Assembly: GCF_038396845.1 (NCBI RefSeq)
Contig: NZ_CP151587.1
Location: forward strand, 3,694,001 to 3,758,000
Source of the DNA: Gymnodinialimonas sp. 57CJ19
Lineage (GTDB): Bacteria; Pseudomonadota; Alphaproteobacteria; Rhodobacterales; Rhodobacteraceae
Direction of reading: 5' to 3'
Length of the DNA: 64,000 nucleotides
Below the pieces are notes generated by a model, which was not told the DNA's origin, searched no databases, and worked only from the letters and a program-made list of their open reading frames with translations. Of the stretch, positions 16,934 to 25,884 are shown piece by piece; position 1 is the stretch's first letter, and the number at the start of each line of letters is the position of its first letter. The position numbers and the translations under genes are program-made.

Positions 16934-17020
16934 TGGTGCGCTCGGCGAGACTCGAACTCGCACGGGTGTTACCCCACAGCGACCTCAACGCTGCGCGTCT
17001 ACCAATTCCGCCACGAGCGC
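16934..17020 (-). tRNA. tRNA-Leu (anticodon GAG)
   Basis: The minus strand folds as a class II tRNA of 87 bases with an encoded CCA end. The acceptor stem is GCGCTCG with CGAGCGC. The D-arm carries GGCGGAATTGGTAGACGC, the anticodon stem-loop is CAGCG-TTGAGGT-CGCTG, a long variable arm follows, and the T-arm is GTTCGAGTC. The anticodon GAG lies at 16984-16986 on the complementary strand. It reads CUC/CUU leucine codons. I see no clear terminator hairpin behind it. Confidence 0.97.
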
Positions 17021-17133
17021 ACGTGATCAGGTAGTGCGCGGTCTGTAGCCGCTCGGAAAGGCGATGTGAAGGGGGTCCGAGGCCTCTTGTTCGGTTTTTT
17101 GTCACAGAATGTGTCTTCAGGCCGTCCAACGCG

Positions 17134-17163
17134 AAACGGCGGGCCCGGATGGACCCGCCGCTT
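17134..17163 (-). terminator. Terminator after the peptidoglycan-binding-domain gene
   Basis: The minus strand forms a GC-rich stem CGGCGGGTCC / GGGCCCGCCG followed by TTT, about 25 bases past the stop codon at 17187. One mismatch and a short U-run make it a moderate intrinsic terminator. Confidence 0.6.
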
Positions 17164-17186
17164 CTGGTATCAATCGGGTCGCAGAC

Positions 17187-18656
17187 CTATTGATTGACTT
17201 GGAACGTCGGCAGCACGGACTGCGGCGCAACGACGATCTCGGGCTCTACGCTGACCGGGTTCGGCACTTGAACGGGGGCCACGTTGAACGTCGGCACTTG
17301 CGTGACGCTTGCGGCGGGAACTGGCACGGGCTGGCCGCCCAAGGTCATGGCAACGGCCTGACGGATCAGGGGCAAGCGGCCTGCATCGGTTGGGCTGAAC
17401 ACGGCGGGGGCGCCCGCCTCAACAGCGCTGAGGGATACGTCGAACCATTCCTGAGCGGCCGCATCATTGGCCGACATGCCGAAGCCTTCGCGCATATGGT
17501 GGCCGATCAGCTCGCCGTAGGCAGGCTCGCCAGAGGCGACAAGGATCAGGGCAGACCCCATGGCCATATCCATGTCATCGGCGCCATAGCCGACACCCAG
17601 ACAAACCCGGGCGGTGCCGGCCAGTTCGGCCTGCGGGATGCCCGTGGTGTAGGCAAACCCTTGCGCCGAGCCCATGGCCTCCAGTGGGGTCAGGGTGCTG
17701 AGTTGCGCGGTTTGCCCCGCAACGGCGGTGGAGAAGCCTTCACATTGCACGGTGATGTCGGCGTAGCTGAGGCCGGTGATGGCCTGGGTCAGGTCGTGAC
17801 CTTGGTTCACGGCGCTGGCACGGGCGGTGCAGAACTGCTCGGACAGGGCGAAGCTGGGGTTGGACAGGTTGCCCAGTGTCATCATCCCGCCGTTTGCCTG
17901 GCCTTGAAGCGCCACGGCATCGCACCGAGACGACAGAACTGGCGTGGCCGAAGCATTGGCGAACAGGTTGGGAACCGGGCCATTTGCGGGCGCAGCAACG
18001 GTGGTGACCGGCGCGTTGGGGCCGGGGGCGGGCACAATCGTTGTAGTCGCGGGGTTCACGATAACGGTAGTGCCACCGGCGACCGGGGGGGCTGTGGTCG
18101 TGGCAGGCGTGATGTTACCCGCCAGAACCTGAGCATAGGCTCCCAGCAAAGGTTGACCTTGCAGGCCGGTCTGAGTGGCGCCGCCATTGGTGGCCCATTG
18201 GTAGGCGTTGATCAGGTGCAGCGCCTGTGGTTCGGGGAACGAGCGGCCGTTGACGGGGTAGCCTTGGAACGCCTGATACCGCTCGACCGCGCTACGGGTG
18301 GCGGGGCCGACCTGGCCATCAACAAAGCCCGCATCGAAGCCAAAGTAGTTCAGGGCCGTCTGGACCTGACGCCCGGCCTCGGTCGCGGGGATCGCGGGGC
18401 GTGCAGGGCGCGGACGGTGGGGGCGCGCGGGCTGCGAGGGTTGCGCCGTGGGCGGTGTGCCCTGAGGCTGCGGAGCAGGTTGAATTACGCGGGTGCGGGG
18501 CTGCGAGGCCGCGCCAATGGCCACGCCAATCGCGCCCCCTAGAAGCAGGCCGCCAATCACATCACGGGCGTCTTGCGCCTGTGCGGGGGCCGAAGCGATG
18601 GGTGTCAGGGCGATGGCAGCGACAAGCGAGGATGTCATTAAATACTTAGCAAACAT
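17187..18656 (-). CDS. Secreted protein with peptidoglycan-binding domain and Pro/Thr-rich linker
   Basis: The protein has 489 residues from ATG 18656, which is preceded by GGAGA at 9 bases; a TTG seven codons upstream is possible. A signal peptide covers about residues 1-28 (TSSLVAAIALTPIASAPAQAQ). Next come a glycine-rich membrane-type segment (VIGGLLLGGAIGVAIGAA) and a Pro/Arg-rich stretch. A PG_binding_1-type domain follows near residues 90-135 (VQTALNYFGFDAGFVDGQVGP and SAVERYQAFQGYPV), then a Thr/Pro/Val-rich linker. The C-terminal half of about 250 residues (from SSRCDAVALQGQ) has no fold I recognise. It probably acts at the cell wall or periplasm. It lies 113 bases after the DUF2306 gene on the same strand. 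Confidence 0.8.
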   Translation of the reverse strand: MFAKYLMTSSLVAAIALTPIASAPAQAQDARDVIGGLLLGGAIGVAIGAASQPRTRVIQPAPQPQGTPPTAQPSQPARPHRPRPARPAIPATEAGRQVQTALNYFGFDAGFVDGQVGPATRSAVERYQAFQGYPVNGRSFPEPQALHLINAYQWATNGGATQTGLQGQPLLGAYAQVLAGNITPATTTAPPVAGGTTVIVNPATTTIVPAPGPNAPVTTVAAPANGPVPNLFANASATPVLSSRCDAVALQGQANGGMMTLGNLSNPSFALSEQFCTARASAVNQGHDLTQAITGLSYADITVQCEGFSTAVAGQTAQLSTLTPLEAMGSAQGFAYTTGIPQAELAGTARVCLGVGYGADDMDMAMGSALILVASGEPAYGELIGHHMREGFGMSANDAAAQEWFDVSLSAVEAGAPAVFSPTDAGRLPLIRQAVAMTLGGQPVPVPAASVTQVPTFNVAPVQVPNPVSVEPEIVVAPQSVLPTFQVNQ

Positions 18657-18721
18657 AAATAAATTCTCCGCAGACAAGAAGGGGCAGTCTCTCTGAAAAT
18701 CACATTAGCAGAAAACCTACC

Positions 18722-18741
18722 GATTCCCTTAGGCAGGAATC
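18722..18741 (-). terminator. Weak candidate terminator between two minus-strand genes
   Basis: A 6-base inverted repeat GATTCC/GGAATC with an 8-base loop lies about 30 bases past the DUF2306 stop. On the minus strand it is followed at a few bases by TTTT. The stem is short, so the call is tentative. Confidence 0.3.
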
Positions 18742-18769
18742 CCCTACCCTTCCCCTTGCCTTGCGGTGC

Positions 18770-19282
18770 CTAGGCCGCTGCCGCGGCACTTACTGCCCTC
18801 CGACGACGGGCCGCAAAGAGCCCGAGGTTGAACGCCAGCGCCAGCCCTGCCACCGCCCCGATAAGCCACAGGCCCATGTCCGGGGCGTTCCCAAACACCA
18901 CTTGGTTCATCCGCCGCCCCGGCAAGAAGTTGAGCGTTCCGGCCACCAGAAGGCCGTACCAGTAAAGGTTGCGAAACGCGGCCCGATGCGCCCGAATGCG
19001 CCCTGCCACGGCAAAGCGTATCCCGGACCAAAGCGTCCAAAGCGTCAGGACCGACAACAGGTGAATGGGGCTGAATGGGCCGATCAGGGCGAATTCGCGT
19101 ATCCAGAACGACGACAATGCCACCGCTGCCATGGCCACAGTCCAGATGTAGCCGGTGATCTTGTGAAGCCTGTCCCGCTTGCGGCGCAACACAACGAAGG
19201 CGCCCAGGATAACTGAGACCAACGCGCAGGTGACGTGGATTTGCAGGTAGAGGGGCATGTGGAGAAGCGGGGTCAGGGTCAT
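18770..19282 (-). CDS. DUF2306-type membrane protein
   Basis: A 170-residue integral membrane protein with about five transmembrane segments. The first follows MTLTPLLHMPLYLQIH, the next is in the region ALVSVILGAFVVL, and others lie in GYIWTVAMAAVALSSFWI, HLLSVLTLWTLW, WYGLLVAGTLNF and MGLWLIGAVAGLALAFN. The His and Arg pattern LHKITGYIW and RAHRAAFRNLYWYGLL is what I associate with DUF2306, a family with no firm function. ATG 19282 was chosen because it starts the hydrophobic domain. The gene is divergent from a membrane LytTR regulator with 101 bases between, so that regulator may control it. Confidence 0.75.
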   Translation of the reverse strand: MTLTPLLHMPLYLQIHVTCALVSVILGAFVVLRRKRDRLHKITGYIWTVAMAAVALSSFWIREFALIGPFSPIHLLSVLTLWTLWSGIRFAVAGRIRAHRAAFRNLYWYGLLVAGTLNFLPGRRMNQVVFGNAPDMGLWLIGAVAGLALAFNLGLFAARRRRAVSAAAAA

Positions 19283-19383
19283 GGAAAGCTCCGTGGATTG
19301 GCATCTGCGTTTCGATTGCGTATCTAAACCCATGCCGGAAGACGCCGAGCCAGCGCGCCTTCGCCAACCGTAGGACAGGCTTC

Positions 19384-20160
19384 GTGAACGACAGCCCATC
19401 GCACTTCGCGCTTCGCCAATGGCGGGCGCAGTTTTCCGCCCCCGCGACGCTGCTGATCCTTTGTGCCGTGGCCGGGTTGCTGGCGATCCTGGGGCCGTTT
19501 GAGACGGGCACTTACCTGGCGCTGGCCCCACGCTTCGCCTATTGGCTGGTGATGGCCGCCGCGACTTATTCGGTCGGGCTTTTGGTGAACTCGTTTCTGC
19601 AACAGGCGCTGCCGACGGCGTTGCCAATGCCTCTCAAGGTGGCAATTGCCGGCGTGGCAACGGGGCTGACGATCACGCCACTGGTCGTTGCGCTTAACCT
19701 TGTGACCTTTGGCATGGTGCCCACGGGTGCGGAGCTGCCCGGGCTGCTCCTGCAATTCTTCGCCATCGCGCTGATCATTTCGGTCATTTTTCATGCCATC
19801 GACCGCTCCTTGCCCCAGCCAGAGCCCTCCTCGGAGGCCCGTCTGCCCGCGCTGCTTGACCGCCTGCCACTGGACAAACGCGGCCCTCTGGTCTCGCTCT
19901 CGTCCGAGGATCATTATACCCGCATCCGCACCACGCGCGGTGAGGACCTTGTTTTGATCCGCCTGTCAGATGCGATCCGCGAGGCAGAGCCGACGGCGGG
20001 TCTGCGGGTTCATCGCTCTCACTGGGTGGCGCTGGCGCAGGTGCAAAACGCGCGCCGTGACGGAGACAGGGCCGTCTTGCAGGTCACGGGTGGGGGTGAC
20101 ATTCCGGTCAGCCGCGCCAATATCGCCGCGATCAAGGATGCGGGCCTTCTGCCCCAATAA
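19384..20160 (+). CDS. Membrane-bound LytTR-family transcriptional regulator
   Basis: The protein has 258 residues from GTG. The N-terminal half has about four transmembrane helices, in [53 protein letters not shown] and [16 protein letters not shown]. The C-terminal third (about 155-258) is a LytTR DNA-binding domain with [31 protein letters not shown] and the conserved [10 protein letters not shown]. There is no receiver domain, so the membrane part is the probable sensor. It is divergent from the DUF2306 gene, and lipB follows 13 bases downstream. The signal and the targets are unknown. Confidence 0.87.
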   Translation: MNDSPSHFALRQWRAQFSAPATLLILCAVAGLLAILGPFETGTYLALAPRFAYWLVMAAATYSVGLLVNSFLQQALPTALPMPLKVAIAGVATGLTITPLVVALNLVTFGMVPTGAELPGLLLQFFAIALIISVIFHAIDRSLPQPEPSSEARLPALLDRLPLDKRGPLVSLSSEDHYTRIRTTRGEDLVLIRLSDAIREAEPTAGLRVHRSHWVALAQVQNARRDGDRAVLQVTGGGDIPVSRANIAAIKDAGLLPQ

Positions 20161-20173
20161 CGAAAGCGCCCCC

Positions 20174-20824
20174 ATGGTTGAATGGATCACTTCGGACAAG
20201 CCCGTGCCCTACCCTCTGGCGGTAGAGCGGATGGAGGCACGCGCCAACGCCATTGCCCGGGGAGAGGCCGGAGAGGCGATTTGGCTTCTGGAGCATCCGC
20301 CCCTTTATACCGCCGGGACGTCGGCCGATATCGCCGACCTGAAAGAGCCCGACAGGTTCCCGGTTTTCGACACCAGACGCGGCGGGCAATACACCTACCA
20401 CGGCCCCGGCCAGCGCGTGGCCTATGTGATGCTGGACCTCAACACACGGGGCCGCGACGTGCGGGTCTTTGTGGAGAAGTTGGAGGAATGGGTGATCGCG
20501 GCGCTGGATGAATTCAACGTGCGCGGCGCGGTCCGAGAAGGACGCGTCGGTGTCTGGGTGGAACGCCCCGAGAAGCCGCCCCTGCCCGACGGCAGCCCGC
20601 GCGAAGACAAGATCGCCGCAATCGGCGTAAAAATGCGCCGATGGGTGAGCTTTCACGGCATCTCGATCAACGTGGAACCGGACCTGAGCCATTTTGACGG
20701 GATCGTGCCCTGTGGCATCCAAGGCCACGGGGTCACCAGCTTGGTGGATCTGGGGCTGCCGGTTACGATCACCGATCTCGATCTGGCCTTGAAACGGCAA
20801 TTCGCCCGCGTGTTTCAGAGATAA
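20174..20824 (+). CDS. lipB: Octanoyl-[ACP]:protein N-octanoyltransferase
   Basis: LipB moves octanoate from acyl-carrier protein to lipoyl domains, the first step of lipoate synthesis. The 216-residue protein has [15 protein letters not shown] and [21 protein letters not shown], the acyl-binding core. The catalytic Lys/Cys region is seen in [21 protein letters not shown] (Lys) and [14 protein letters not shown] (Cys). ATG 20174 is the natural start; the open frame continues upstream only inside the LytTR gene. An insertion-like segment [14 protein letters not shown] after VGVWVERP is common in alphaproteobacterial LipB. Confidence 0.95.
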   Translation: MVEWITSDKPVPYPLAVERMEARANAIARGEAGEAIWLLEHPPLYTAGTSADIADLKEPDRFPVFDTRRGGQYTYHGPGQRVAYVMLDLNTRGRDVRVFVEKLEEWVIAALDEFNVRGAVREGRVGVWVERPEKPPLPDGSPREDKIAAIGVKMRRWVSFHGISINVEPDLSHFDGIVPCGIQGHGVTSLVDLGLPVTITDLDLALKRQFARVFQR

Positions 20825-20871
20825 AGCGCGGGCAAATGGGAACCCCCTTGTGGTTGGGGTGTTGCCTTTCC

Positions 20872-21492
20872 ATGACAATGGAAACCAGCAGCAACTTGGC
20901 GAGTTCTGACGCCACGCCCGAGCCGGCCCTGTCGGACCTGACCGATGATCTGTCCCGTGCGGCCAAGCAAAACGACGGTAAGGTCGCCAAGATCGTGGAC
21001 GAGGCGGGCGCCAATGGCCTGTTGCCGATGATGACCGTCATGGGGCTGCTGTTGGTGTCGCCGCTGTCGGGAATTCCGTTGTTTTCCACCTCCGTAGGCG
21101 TGATGATTTTCCTTTGCGCCGTTCAGGCGGCGATGGGGCGCGACAGGCTTTGGCTGCCCGGTTTCCTGCGTCGGCAACGGATCGACCCCAGCCGAATTGA
21201 AAAGGCGATGGACCGTATCCACAGCGCGGCGGAGTGGTTGGAGGCCCGCGCCACCTCGCGTCTGGAATGGCTGAGCTTGCCGCCCGCGCGCGCCGCCTTC
21301 CTGACCATTGCGGCGGTTTATGGTGCCGTCATGCCAATTATGGAGCTGATCCCCTTCACCTCCTCCCTCTTGGGGGCAGCGGTGGTGATGATCGGACTTG
21401 GTCTATTGCTGCGCGATGGCGTGTTGCTGCTGATTTCAATCCTTCCGACGTTGATCGCGGCAGGGGTCATTTTCCGCCTTCTGCTGGCGTAG
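20872..21492 (+). CDS. ExoD family protein
   Basis: A 206-residue inner-membrane protein of the ExoD family, named after a Rhizobium gene affecting exopolysaccharide and alkali tolerance; its molecular role is unclear. Landmarks are the N-terminal LTDDLSRAAKQNDGKVAKIVDEAG, NGLLPMMTVMGLLLVSPLSGIP and the C-terminal pair of hydrophobic segments ending ISILPTLIAAGVIFRLLLA. The start is uncertain: ATG codons lie at 20836, 20872 and 20878, none with a good ribosome site. I prefer 20872 because the extra 12 residues (MGTPLWLGCCLS) look unlike the family. Confidence 0.85.
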   Translation: MTMETSSNLASSDATPEPALSDLTDDLSRAAKQNDGKVAKIVDEAGANGLLPMMTVMGLLLVSPLSGIPLFSTSVGVMIFLCAVQAAMGRDRLWLPGFLRRQRIDPSRIEKAMDRIHSAAEWLEARATSRLEWLSLPPARAAFLTIAAVYGAVMPIMELIPFTSSLLGAAVVMIGLGLLLRDGVLLLISILPTLIAAGVIFRLLLA

Positions 21493-21715
21493 AGACGCGC
21501 TTGGGATCGATGCGAAGACCGTTCGGTCCGCGCCTATTCAATTAGACCTGCGCCAAAATTACCCACCACAAAGATCACATGAACGCGAGATGTCGCGTTG
21601 ATCCGGGCGCGGTGGCGCACTAAACCATCTGACAATAGACTCGAATTGCGCCGCCCTCACGGGCGTTCGCTTCGTGTACCCACACCGCGACCCAAGCGCG
21701 AAGCAGGAGACAACC

Positions 21716-23380
21716 ATGGCAGACGCCACCCATACCGGGCACGAGCATCACGACGATCGGGGGTTCTTCACCCGGTGGTTCATGTCGACCAACCACAAAG
21801 ATATCGGTATCCTTTATCTGTTCACCGCTGGCCTCGTGGGCCTGATTTCGGTGGCTTTCACCGTCTACATGCGGATGGAACTGATGAACCCCGGCGTTCA
21901 GCTGATGTGCCAGGAAGGCGCTCGACTGATCGCTGACGCAACGCAGGAATGCTCGCCCAACGGGCAGATGTGGAACGTATTGATTACGGGTCACGGCGTT
22001 CTGATGATGTTCTTCGTGGTTATTCCCGCCCTATTCGGCGGCTTTGGCAACTACTTCATGCCGCTGATGATCGGTGCGCCGGACATGGCGTTCCCTCGTT
22101 TGAACAACCTGTCTTACTGGATGTATGTGGCCGGTACGGGCCTTGCGTTCTGCTCTGTCACGATTGATGGCGGCGCGGGTCCGGGTTGGACCTTCTATCC
22201 GCCGATCTCGGCGCAAGGCGTTGAAACATCCCGTGCCGTGGACTTCGCGATCTTCGCGGTTCACGTCTCGGGTGCGTCTTCCATCCTTGGTTCGATCAAC
22301 TTCATCACCACGTTCCTCAACATGCGCGCCCCCGGCATGACGCTGCACAAAGTGCCGCTGTTTGCCTGGTCCGTGTTTGTGACCGCTTGGTTGCTTCTGC
22401 TGTCCCTGCCCGTTCTGGCCGGTGCCATCACCATGCTGCTGACGGACCGGAACTTTGGCACGACCTTCTTCGATCCCGCCGGTGGCGGTGACCCGATCCT
22501 GTTCCAGCACATCTTCTGGTTCTTCGGCCACCCCGAGGTTTACATCGTGATCCTGCCCGCCTTCGGGATCATCAGCCACATCGTCTCCACCTTCGCCAAG
22601 AAGCCGATCTTCGGCTACCTGCCGATGGTCTACGCGCTGGTGGCAATCGGCGGCCTGGGCTTCGTTGTATGGGCGCACCACATGTACACCGTCGGTATGA
22701 CATTGACCCAGCAGGCCTACTTCATGGTCGCCACGATGGTCATCGCCGTGCCCACGGGCATCAAGATCTTCTCGTGGATCGCGACGATGTGGATGGGCTC
22801 GATCTCGTTCAAGACCCCGATGATGTTCGCCCTCGGCTTCATCTTCCTCTTCACGCTCGGCGGCACGACAGGCATCATCCTGTCCCAGGCCGGTGTGGAC
22901 CGCGCCTATCACGACACCTACTACGTCGTGGCGCACTTCCACTACGTGATGAGCCTTGGCGCCGTCTTCGGCATCTTTGCCGCCGTCTACTACTGGATCG
23001 GCAAGATGTCGGGTCGCCAGTACCCTGAATGGGCCGGTCAACTGCACTTCTGGGTGTTCTTCATCGGCACCAACCTGACGTTCTTCCCACAGCACTTCTT
23101 GGGCCGTCAGGGCATGCCGCGTCGCTACATCGACTATCCGGACGCCTTCGCGCTTTGGAACTACGTGTCGTCGATCGGTGCGTTCATCTCCTTCGCGTCG
23201 TTCCTCTTCTTCATCGGCATCGTGTTCTACACGCTCTTCGCCGGTAAGAAGGTGACGCAGCCCGCCTACTGGGGTGAGCACGCAGACACGCTGGAGTGGA
23301 CATTGCCCAACCCACCCCCAGAGCACACGTTCGAGGTGCTGCCGACCCGCGACATGTGGGACAAACAGCCGGACCACTAA
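21716..23380 (+). CDS. ctaD: Cytochrome c oxidase (aa3) subunit I
   Basis: A 554-residue catalytic subunit of the aa3 oxidase in the inner membrane, reducing O2 and pumping protons. Ligands visible: His93 (TGHGV) and His409 for heme a, His407 for heme a3 (VAHFHY), His272 with Tyr276 (GHPEVY) and His321-His322 (WAHH) for CuB, and His399-Asp400 (HDTYY) near the Mg site. Asp123 in the loop [12 protein letters not shown] and Glu274 mark the D proton path, and Lys350 (TGIKIFSW) the K path. The start at [10 protein letters not shown] is preceded by AGGAG at 7 bases. The upstream gap of 223 bases holds the promoter but no clear gene. The other ctaC/ctaE genes are not in the window. Confidence 0.97.
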   Translation: MADATHTGHEHHDDRGFFTRWFMSTNHKDIGILYLFTAGLVGLISVAFTVYMRMELMNPGVQLMCQEGARLIADATQECSPNGQMWNVLITGHGVLMMFFVVIPALFGGFGNYFMPLMIGAPDMAFPRLNNLSYWMYVAGTGLAFCSVTIDGGAGPGWTFYPPISAQGVETSRAVDFAIFAVHVSGASSILGSINFITTFLNMRAPGMTLHKVPLFAWSVFVTAWLLLLSLPVLAGAITMLLTDRNFGTTFFDPAGGGDPILFQHIFWFFGHPEVYIVILPAFGIISHIVSTFAKKPIFGYLPMVYALVAIGGLGFVVWAHHMYTVGMTLTQQAYFMVATMVIAVPTGIKIFSWIATMWMGSISFKTPMMFALGFIFLFTLGGTTGIILSQAGVDRAYHDTYYVVAHFHYVMSLGAVFGIFAAVYYWIGKMSGRQYPEWAGQLHFWVFFIGTNLTFFPQHFLGRQGMPRRYIDYPDAFALWNYVSSIGAFISFASFLFFIGIVFYTLFAGKKVTQPAYWGEHADTLEWTLPNPPPEHTFEVLPTRDMWDKQPDH

Positions 23381-23388
23381 GCGCACGC

Positions 23389-23853
23389 ATGCGCTGGCAC
23401 GATTGGCTACTGGTACTGACAAGCGGCGCCCTCCTCGGGGGCGCCGTTTCTGCATTCGGCATGAGCCGTATCACGTGGCGCCAGCAAGGCCCCGATCGCG
23501 CCTATCATGACACCTACTACGTGATCGCCCATGGTCCCTTCATGTTCGCGGCGGTGTCCCTTGTCGTTTTGGCAGTGACCCTCCACTTCGCACTACTCCG
23601 CAGGTCCACGCCCCGTATTGCCGCCTTCGGCGCGATTGCATTGTGTGTGCTCGCATTGGGTATCGCCCTGATGCTTGCGCCACAGATGTTCCTGGCGACC
23701 GGCGGCTTGCCGCAGCGCTACATTGATTACCCGGATACGTTTGCGCGCTGGCAACTGCTTGCCACACTCGGCGGAAGCCTCGGGGTGGCGGCCTATGTTA
23801 CCTTGTTCGGCCTGTCGCTTCGCGCCTGGCTGCACCGGCGGCGCAAACGGTAG
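23389..23853 (+). CDS. CtaD-derived mini membrane protein (C-terminal paralogue of oxidase subunit I)
   Basis: The 154-residue protein starts 8 bases after the ctaD stop. It resembles the last third of Cta[14 protein letters not shown] (36-48) aligns with [13 protein letters not shown] in CtaD, and LPQRYIDYPDTFARW (107-121) aligns with [15 protein letters not shown]. About four transmembrane helices are predicted: an N-terminal anchor (7-24), one after the HDTYY motif, one around 77-97, and one around 124-146. Kept residues are His40-Asp41 (Mg-site type), His48 (heme a3 ligand position) and Arg110. Lost are the heme a histidine (HFH becomes HGP at 48-50) and one of the paired propionate arginines (RR becomes QR at 109-110). 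It cannot be an oxidase by itself; an assembly or accessory role is a guess. Confidence 0.8.
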   Translation: MRWHDWLLVLTSGALLGGAVSAFGMSRITWRQQGPDRAYHDTYYVIAHGPFMFAAVSLVVLAVTLHFALLRRSTPRIAAFGAIALCVLALGIALMLAPQMFLATGGLPQRYIDYPDTFARWQLLATLGGSLGVAAYVTLFGLSLRAWLHRRRKR

Positions 23854-23909
23854 CGCTCCGCGACGGCTTGCCCCTTGTCTTTGAGCGCTGACGCCGCAGA
23901 ATAAATCCT

Positions 23910-24413
23910 ATGCCGATCACCACCGCCGCACCCAGTTTATCGACGTCGAAACGCGGCTCTCCGCAGCTGTCCTTGCGTCTGACGCCTTACAAGAGCCTCA
24001 CGCCCGAGGGCTTCGTCTGGTTCATCGCCGTGACCGCGACGCTTATCTCCATGCCGCTGCTGGCAATCATCGGCACCTCGGTATTCTGGGCGCTGCTGCC
24101 TTTTGTGGTCTTGGCAATCTGGGCGATCTGGACAGCCCTCAAGCGGTCGTGGCGGGACATGGACCTGTATGAAGACGTAATGATCTGGAGTGACCTGATC
24201 CGCGTGGAGCGCCATGAGCGTAAACGTCCCCCCCGCGATTGGGAGGCAAACCCATATTGGGTCCGCGTGCAGATCCACCCCAAAAGCGGCCCGGTACCGG
24301 ATTACCTGACCCTGAAAGGCGGCCCGAGGGAGGTGGAGCTTGGCGCGTTCCTGACGCCCGCCGAACGGGTGGCCCTTAAAGATCAGCTGGAAAGAACCCT
24401 CGCCGATTTATGA
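23910..24413 (+). CDS. DUF2244 membrane protein
   Basis: A 167-residue protein of the DUF2244 family, seen often near oxidase genes in alphaproteobacteria. It has two close transmembrane segments at about 33-55 and 57-76 (FVWFIAVTATLISMPLLAI and FWALLPFVVLAIWAIWTAL). A cytosolic domain follows with DLYEDVMIWSDLIRVER, the family landmark, and WVRVQIHPKSGPVPDYL and ELGAFLTPAER. The function is unknown. It lies 56 bases after the CtaD-like mini-gene in the same direction. Confidence 0.85.
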   Translation: MPITTAAPSLSTSKRGSPQLSLRLTPYKSLTPEGFVWFIAVTATLISMPLLAIIGTSVFWALLPFVVLAIWAIWTALKRSWRDMDLYEDVMIWSDLIRVERHERKRPPRDWEANPYWVRVQIHPKSGPVPDYLTLKGGPREVELGAFLTPAERVALKDQLERTLADL

Positions 24414-24500
24414 AATCGCCCCGATTTTTCAGTATCGGTGTGCACGATGGTGCGCCCCGTGCCTATGTAGAGGCTCGGTAGGGTTGAAGAGGTAGCGCTG

Positions 24501-25613
24501 ATGCTTTTGCTCGATATCATCTTGCGCGGGTCCAGCATCGGGTTGATGGGCCTGCTGGCAGGTCTGCTCTGGCGCGCGCCGATTGAATGGGAGGGGCGGC
24601 TGTCCGTCGTTGCTGTGGCGGTCGCGCAATCGGCGCATCTTCTTCTGACCGCCGCCATGCCGCTTGAGATGTCGGTGCCCGTGACTGGCATCCTCACCGT
24701 GTTCTCCAGCCTGACCCCCAGCGCCGTCACATGGCTGATCGTGACCATCTTTCTTGACCCGCCCGGCAAGCGCTGGCCATGGCTTGTGGCCTCCCTGTTC
24801 GTGTCCCTTCACTACTACCTGTTCCAAACTGCGCCCGAGCTTGTCGCGCATGTGCCCTGCGGCACCAGTGCGGTGGCTCTGTTTGGGGCGCTGTTTGGGC
24901 TGGCGCTGGTGTCTTCTCGGGATGATCTGGTGGAATGTCGCTGTCAGGCCCGTCCAGGGTTCGCCGCCGCTATTGCAGCGCTTGGGATCGTGATGACCGC
25001 ATCGGAGTCGTTCAACTGGCCCGGGCACGATGCCCCCCTCATGGCCTTGCTGGCATCGGGCGGAACCAGTGCCATCGTCATCAGCTTCGCCGTGTGGATT
25101 CTGCGTCCCGACACCTCCCTTTGGCCTGGTGCATCTTCCGAGCCCTCCCCCACGGCTGCCCACATCCCGACCCAAACCGTCGATGCGCTATTGATCGAGC
25201 GTATAAAGGCCGCCATGGCCGCAGGTATTTGGCAGGAGGAGGGCCTGACCATCGGCACTCTGGCCGCGCGTCTGAATGTGCCGGAGCATCGCATGCGCAA
25301 AGCGATTAACGCGGGTCTTGGGTATCGGAACTTTTCCAGCTTCATCAATCAGGCCCGGATTGCGGCCGCCAAGGCGCAGCTGTCCGATCCGGAAAAGGCC
25401 CACAAGACGGTGCTGGAACTCGCCTACGGCGTGGGGTTCGCTTCTCTCGGGCCGTTCAACCGGGCGTTTCGCGATGTCACGGGGCAGAGCCCGACCGAGT
25501 ACCGCAAAGCGATGCTATCGGCGGCGCTGGCCCACGGGACGCTTGAGGCGCGCAACGCAAGCACCCGCGCCGATTCTGAAAACCACGCGCCAATTTCCGC
25601 AAAACTGAACTGA
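24501..25613 (+). CDS. AraC-family regulator with N-terminal membrane domain
   Basis: A 370-residue protein. The first about 210 residues hold six or seven hydrophobic helices, from LLLDIILRGSSIGLMGLLAGL through SAIVISFAVWIL. The C-terminal about 110 residues are an AraC-type double helix-turn-helix: LTIGTLAARLNVPEHRMRKAI, RNFSSFINQARIAAAKAQL and VLELAYGVGFASLGPFNRAF followed by TGQSPTEYRK. So it is a membrane-tethered transcription factor that probably senses an envelope signal. A tiny secreted-peptide gene begins 77 bases downstream and is a possible target or partner, which is inference. Confidence 0.85.
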   Translation: MLLLDIILRGSSIGLMGLLAGLLWRAPIEWEGRLSVVAVAVAQSAHLLLTAAMPLEMSVPVTGILTVFSSLTPSAVTWLIVTIFLDPPGKRWPWLVASLFVSLHYYLFQTAPELVAHVPCGTSAVALFGALFGLALVSSRDDLVECRCQARPGFAAAIAALGIVMTASESFNWPGHDAPLMALLASGGTSAIVISFAVWILRPDTSLWPGASSEPSPTAAHIPTQTVDALLIERIKAAMAAGIWQEEGLTIGTLAARLNVPEHRMRKAINAGLGYRNFSSFINQARIAAAKAQLSDPEKAHKTVLELAYGVGFASLGPFNRAFRDVTGQSPTEYRKAMLSAALAHGTLEARNASTRADSENHAPISAKLN

Positions 25614-25690
25614 TTTCCAAAACCGGAGCGCTTGAGGTGACCTCTCGCCCCATCCTCCTGTCATCGTTTCATCAATGACAGGAAAGCCCC

Positions 25691-25852
25691 ATGCGCCGTC
25701 TCACCATCGCCCTCATCGTCCCCCTCATCCTTGCCGCGCCCGCTCTGGCCCAAGGGGTCGCATTCCCAACCCTCACGATGCCCGAGCCCGGTACCTTCTG
25801 CGGTCCCCTGCAATTGTGCACGCCCTTGGTGACGCAGGATGTTCAGCAGTAG
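25691..25852 (+). CDS. Small secreted peptide, 53 residues
   Basis: The gene has an AGGAAAG ribosome site ahead of ATG. The product starts MRRLTIALIVPLILAAPALA, a clean Sec signal peptide with AxA cleavage before Gln21-Gly. The mature part is about 33 residues with two cysteines (TFCGPLQLCTPL) seven residues apart, which could form a disulphide. I do not recognise the family. It lies after the membrane AraC regulator and before a cluster of hairpins that could end its transcript. It could instead be a spurious frame, but the signal peptide and ribosome site together make that less likely. Confidence 0.6.
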   Translation: MRRLTIALIVPLILAAPALAQGVAFPTLTMPEPGTFCGPLQLCTPLVTQDVQQ

Positions 25853-25884
25853 GTCGGTGGGCTGGGGTGGGGGGAATGCAATAA

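Noticed and set aside
21493..21715. The 223-base region ahead of ctaD as a small gene or riboswitch
   Set aside because: No convincing frame or conserved RNA motif was seen; it most likely holds the ctaD promoter and leader.
23852..23889. AGCGCT repeats at the end of the CtaD-like mini-gene as a possible terminator
   Set aside because: The two 6-base palindromic arms are more than 20 bases apart, with no T-run after them.
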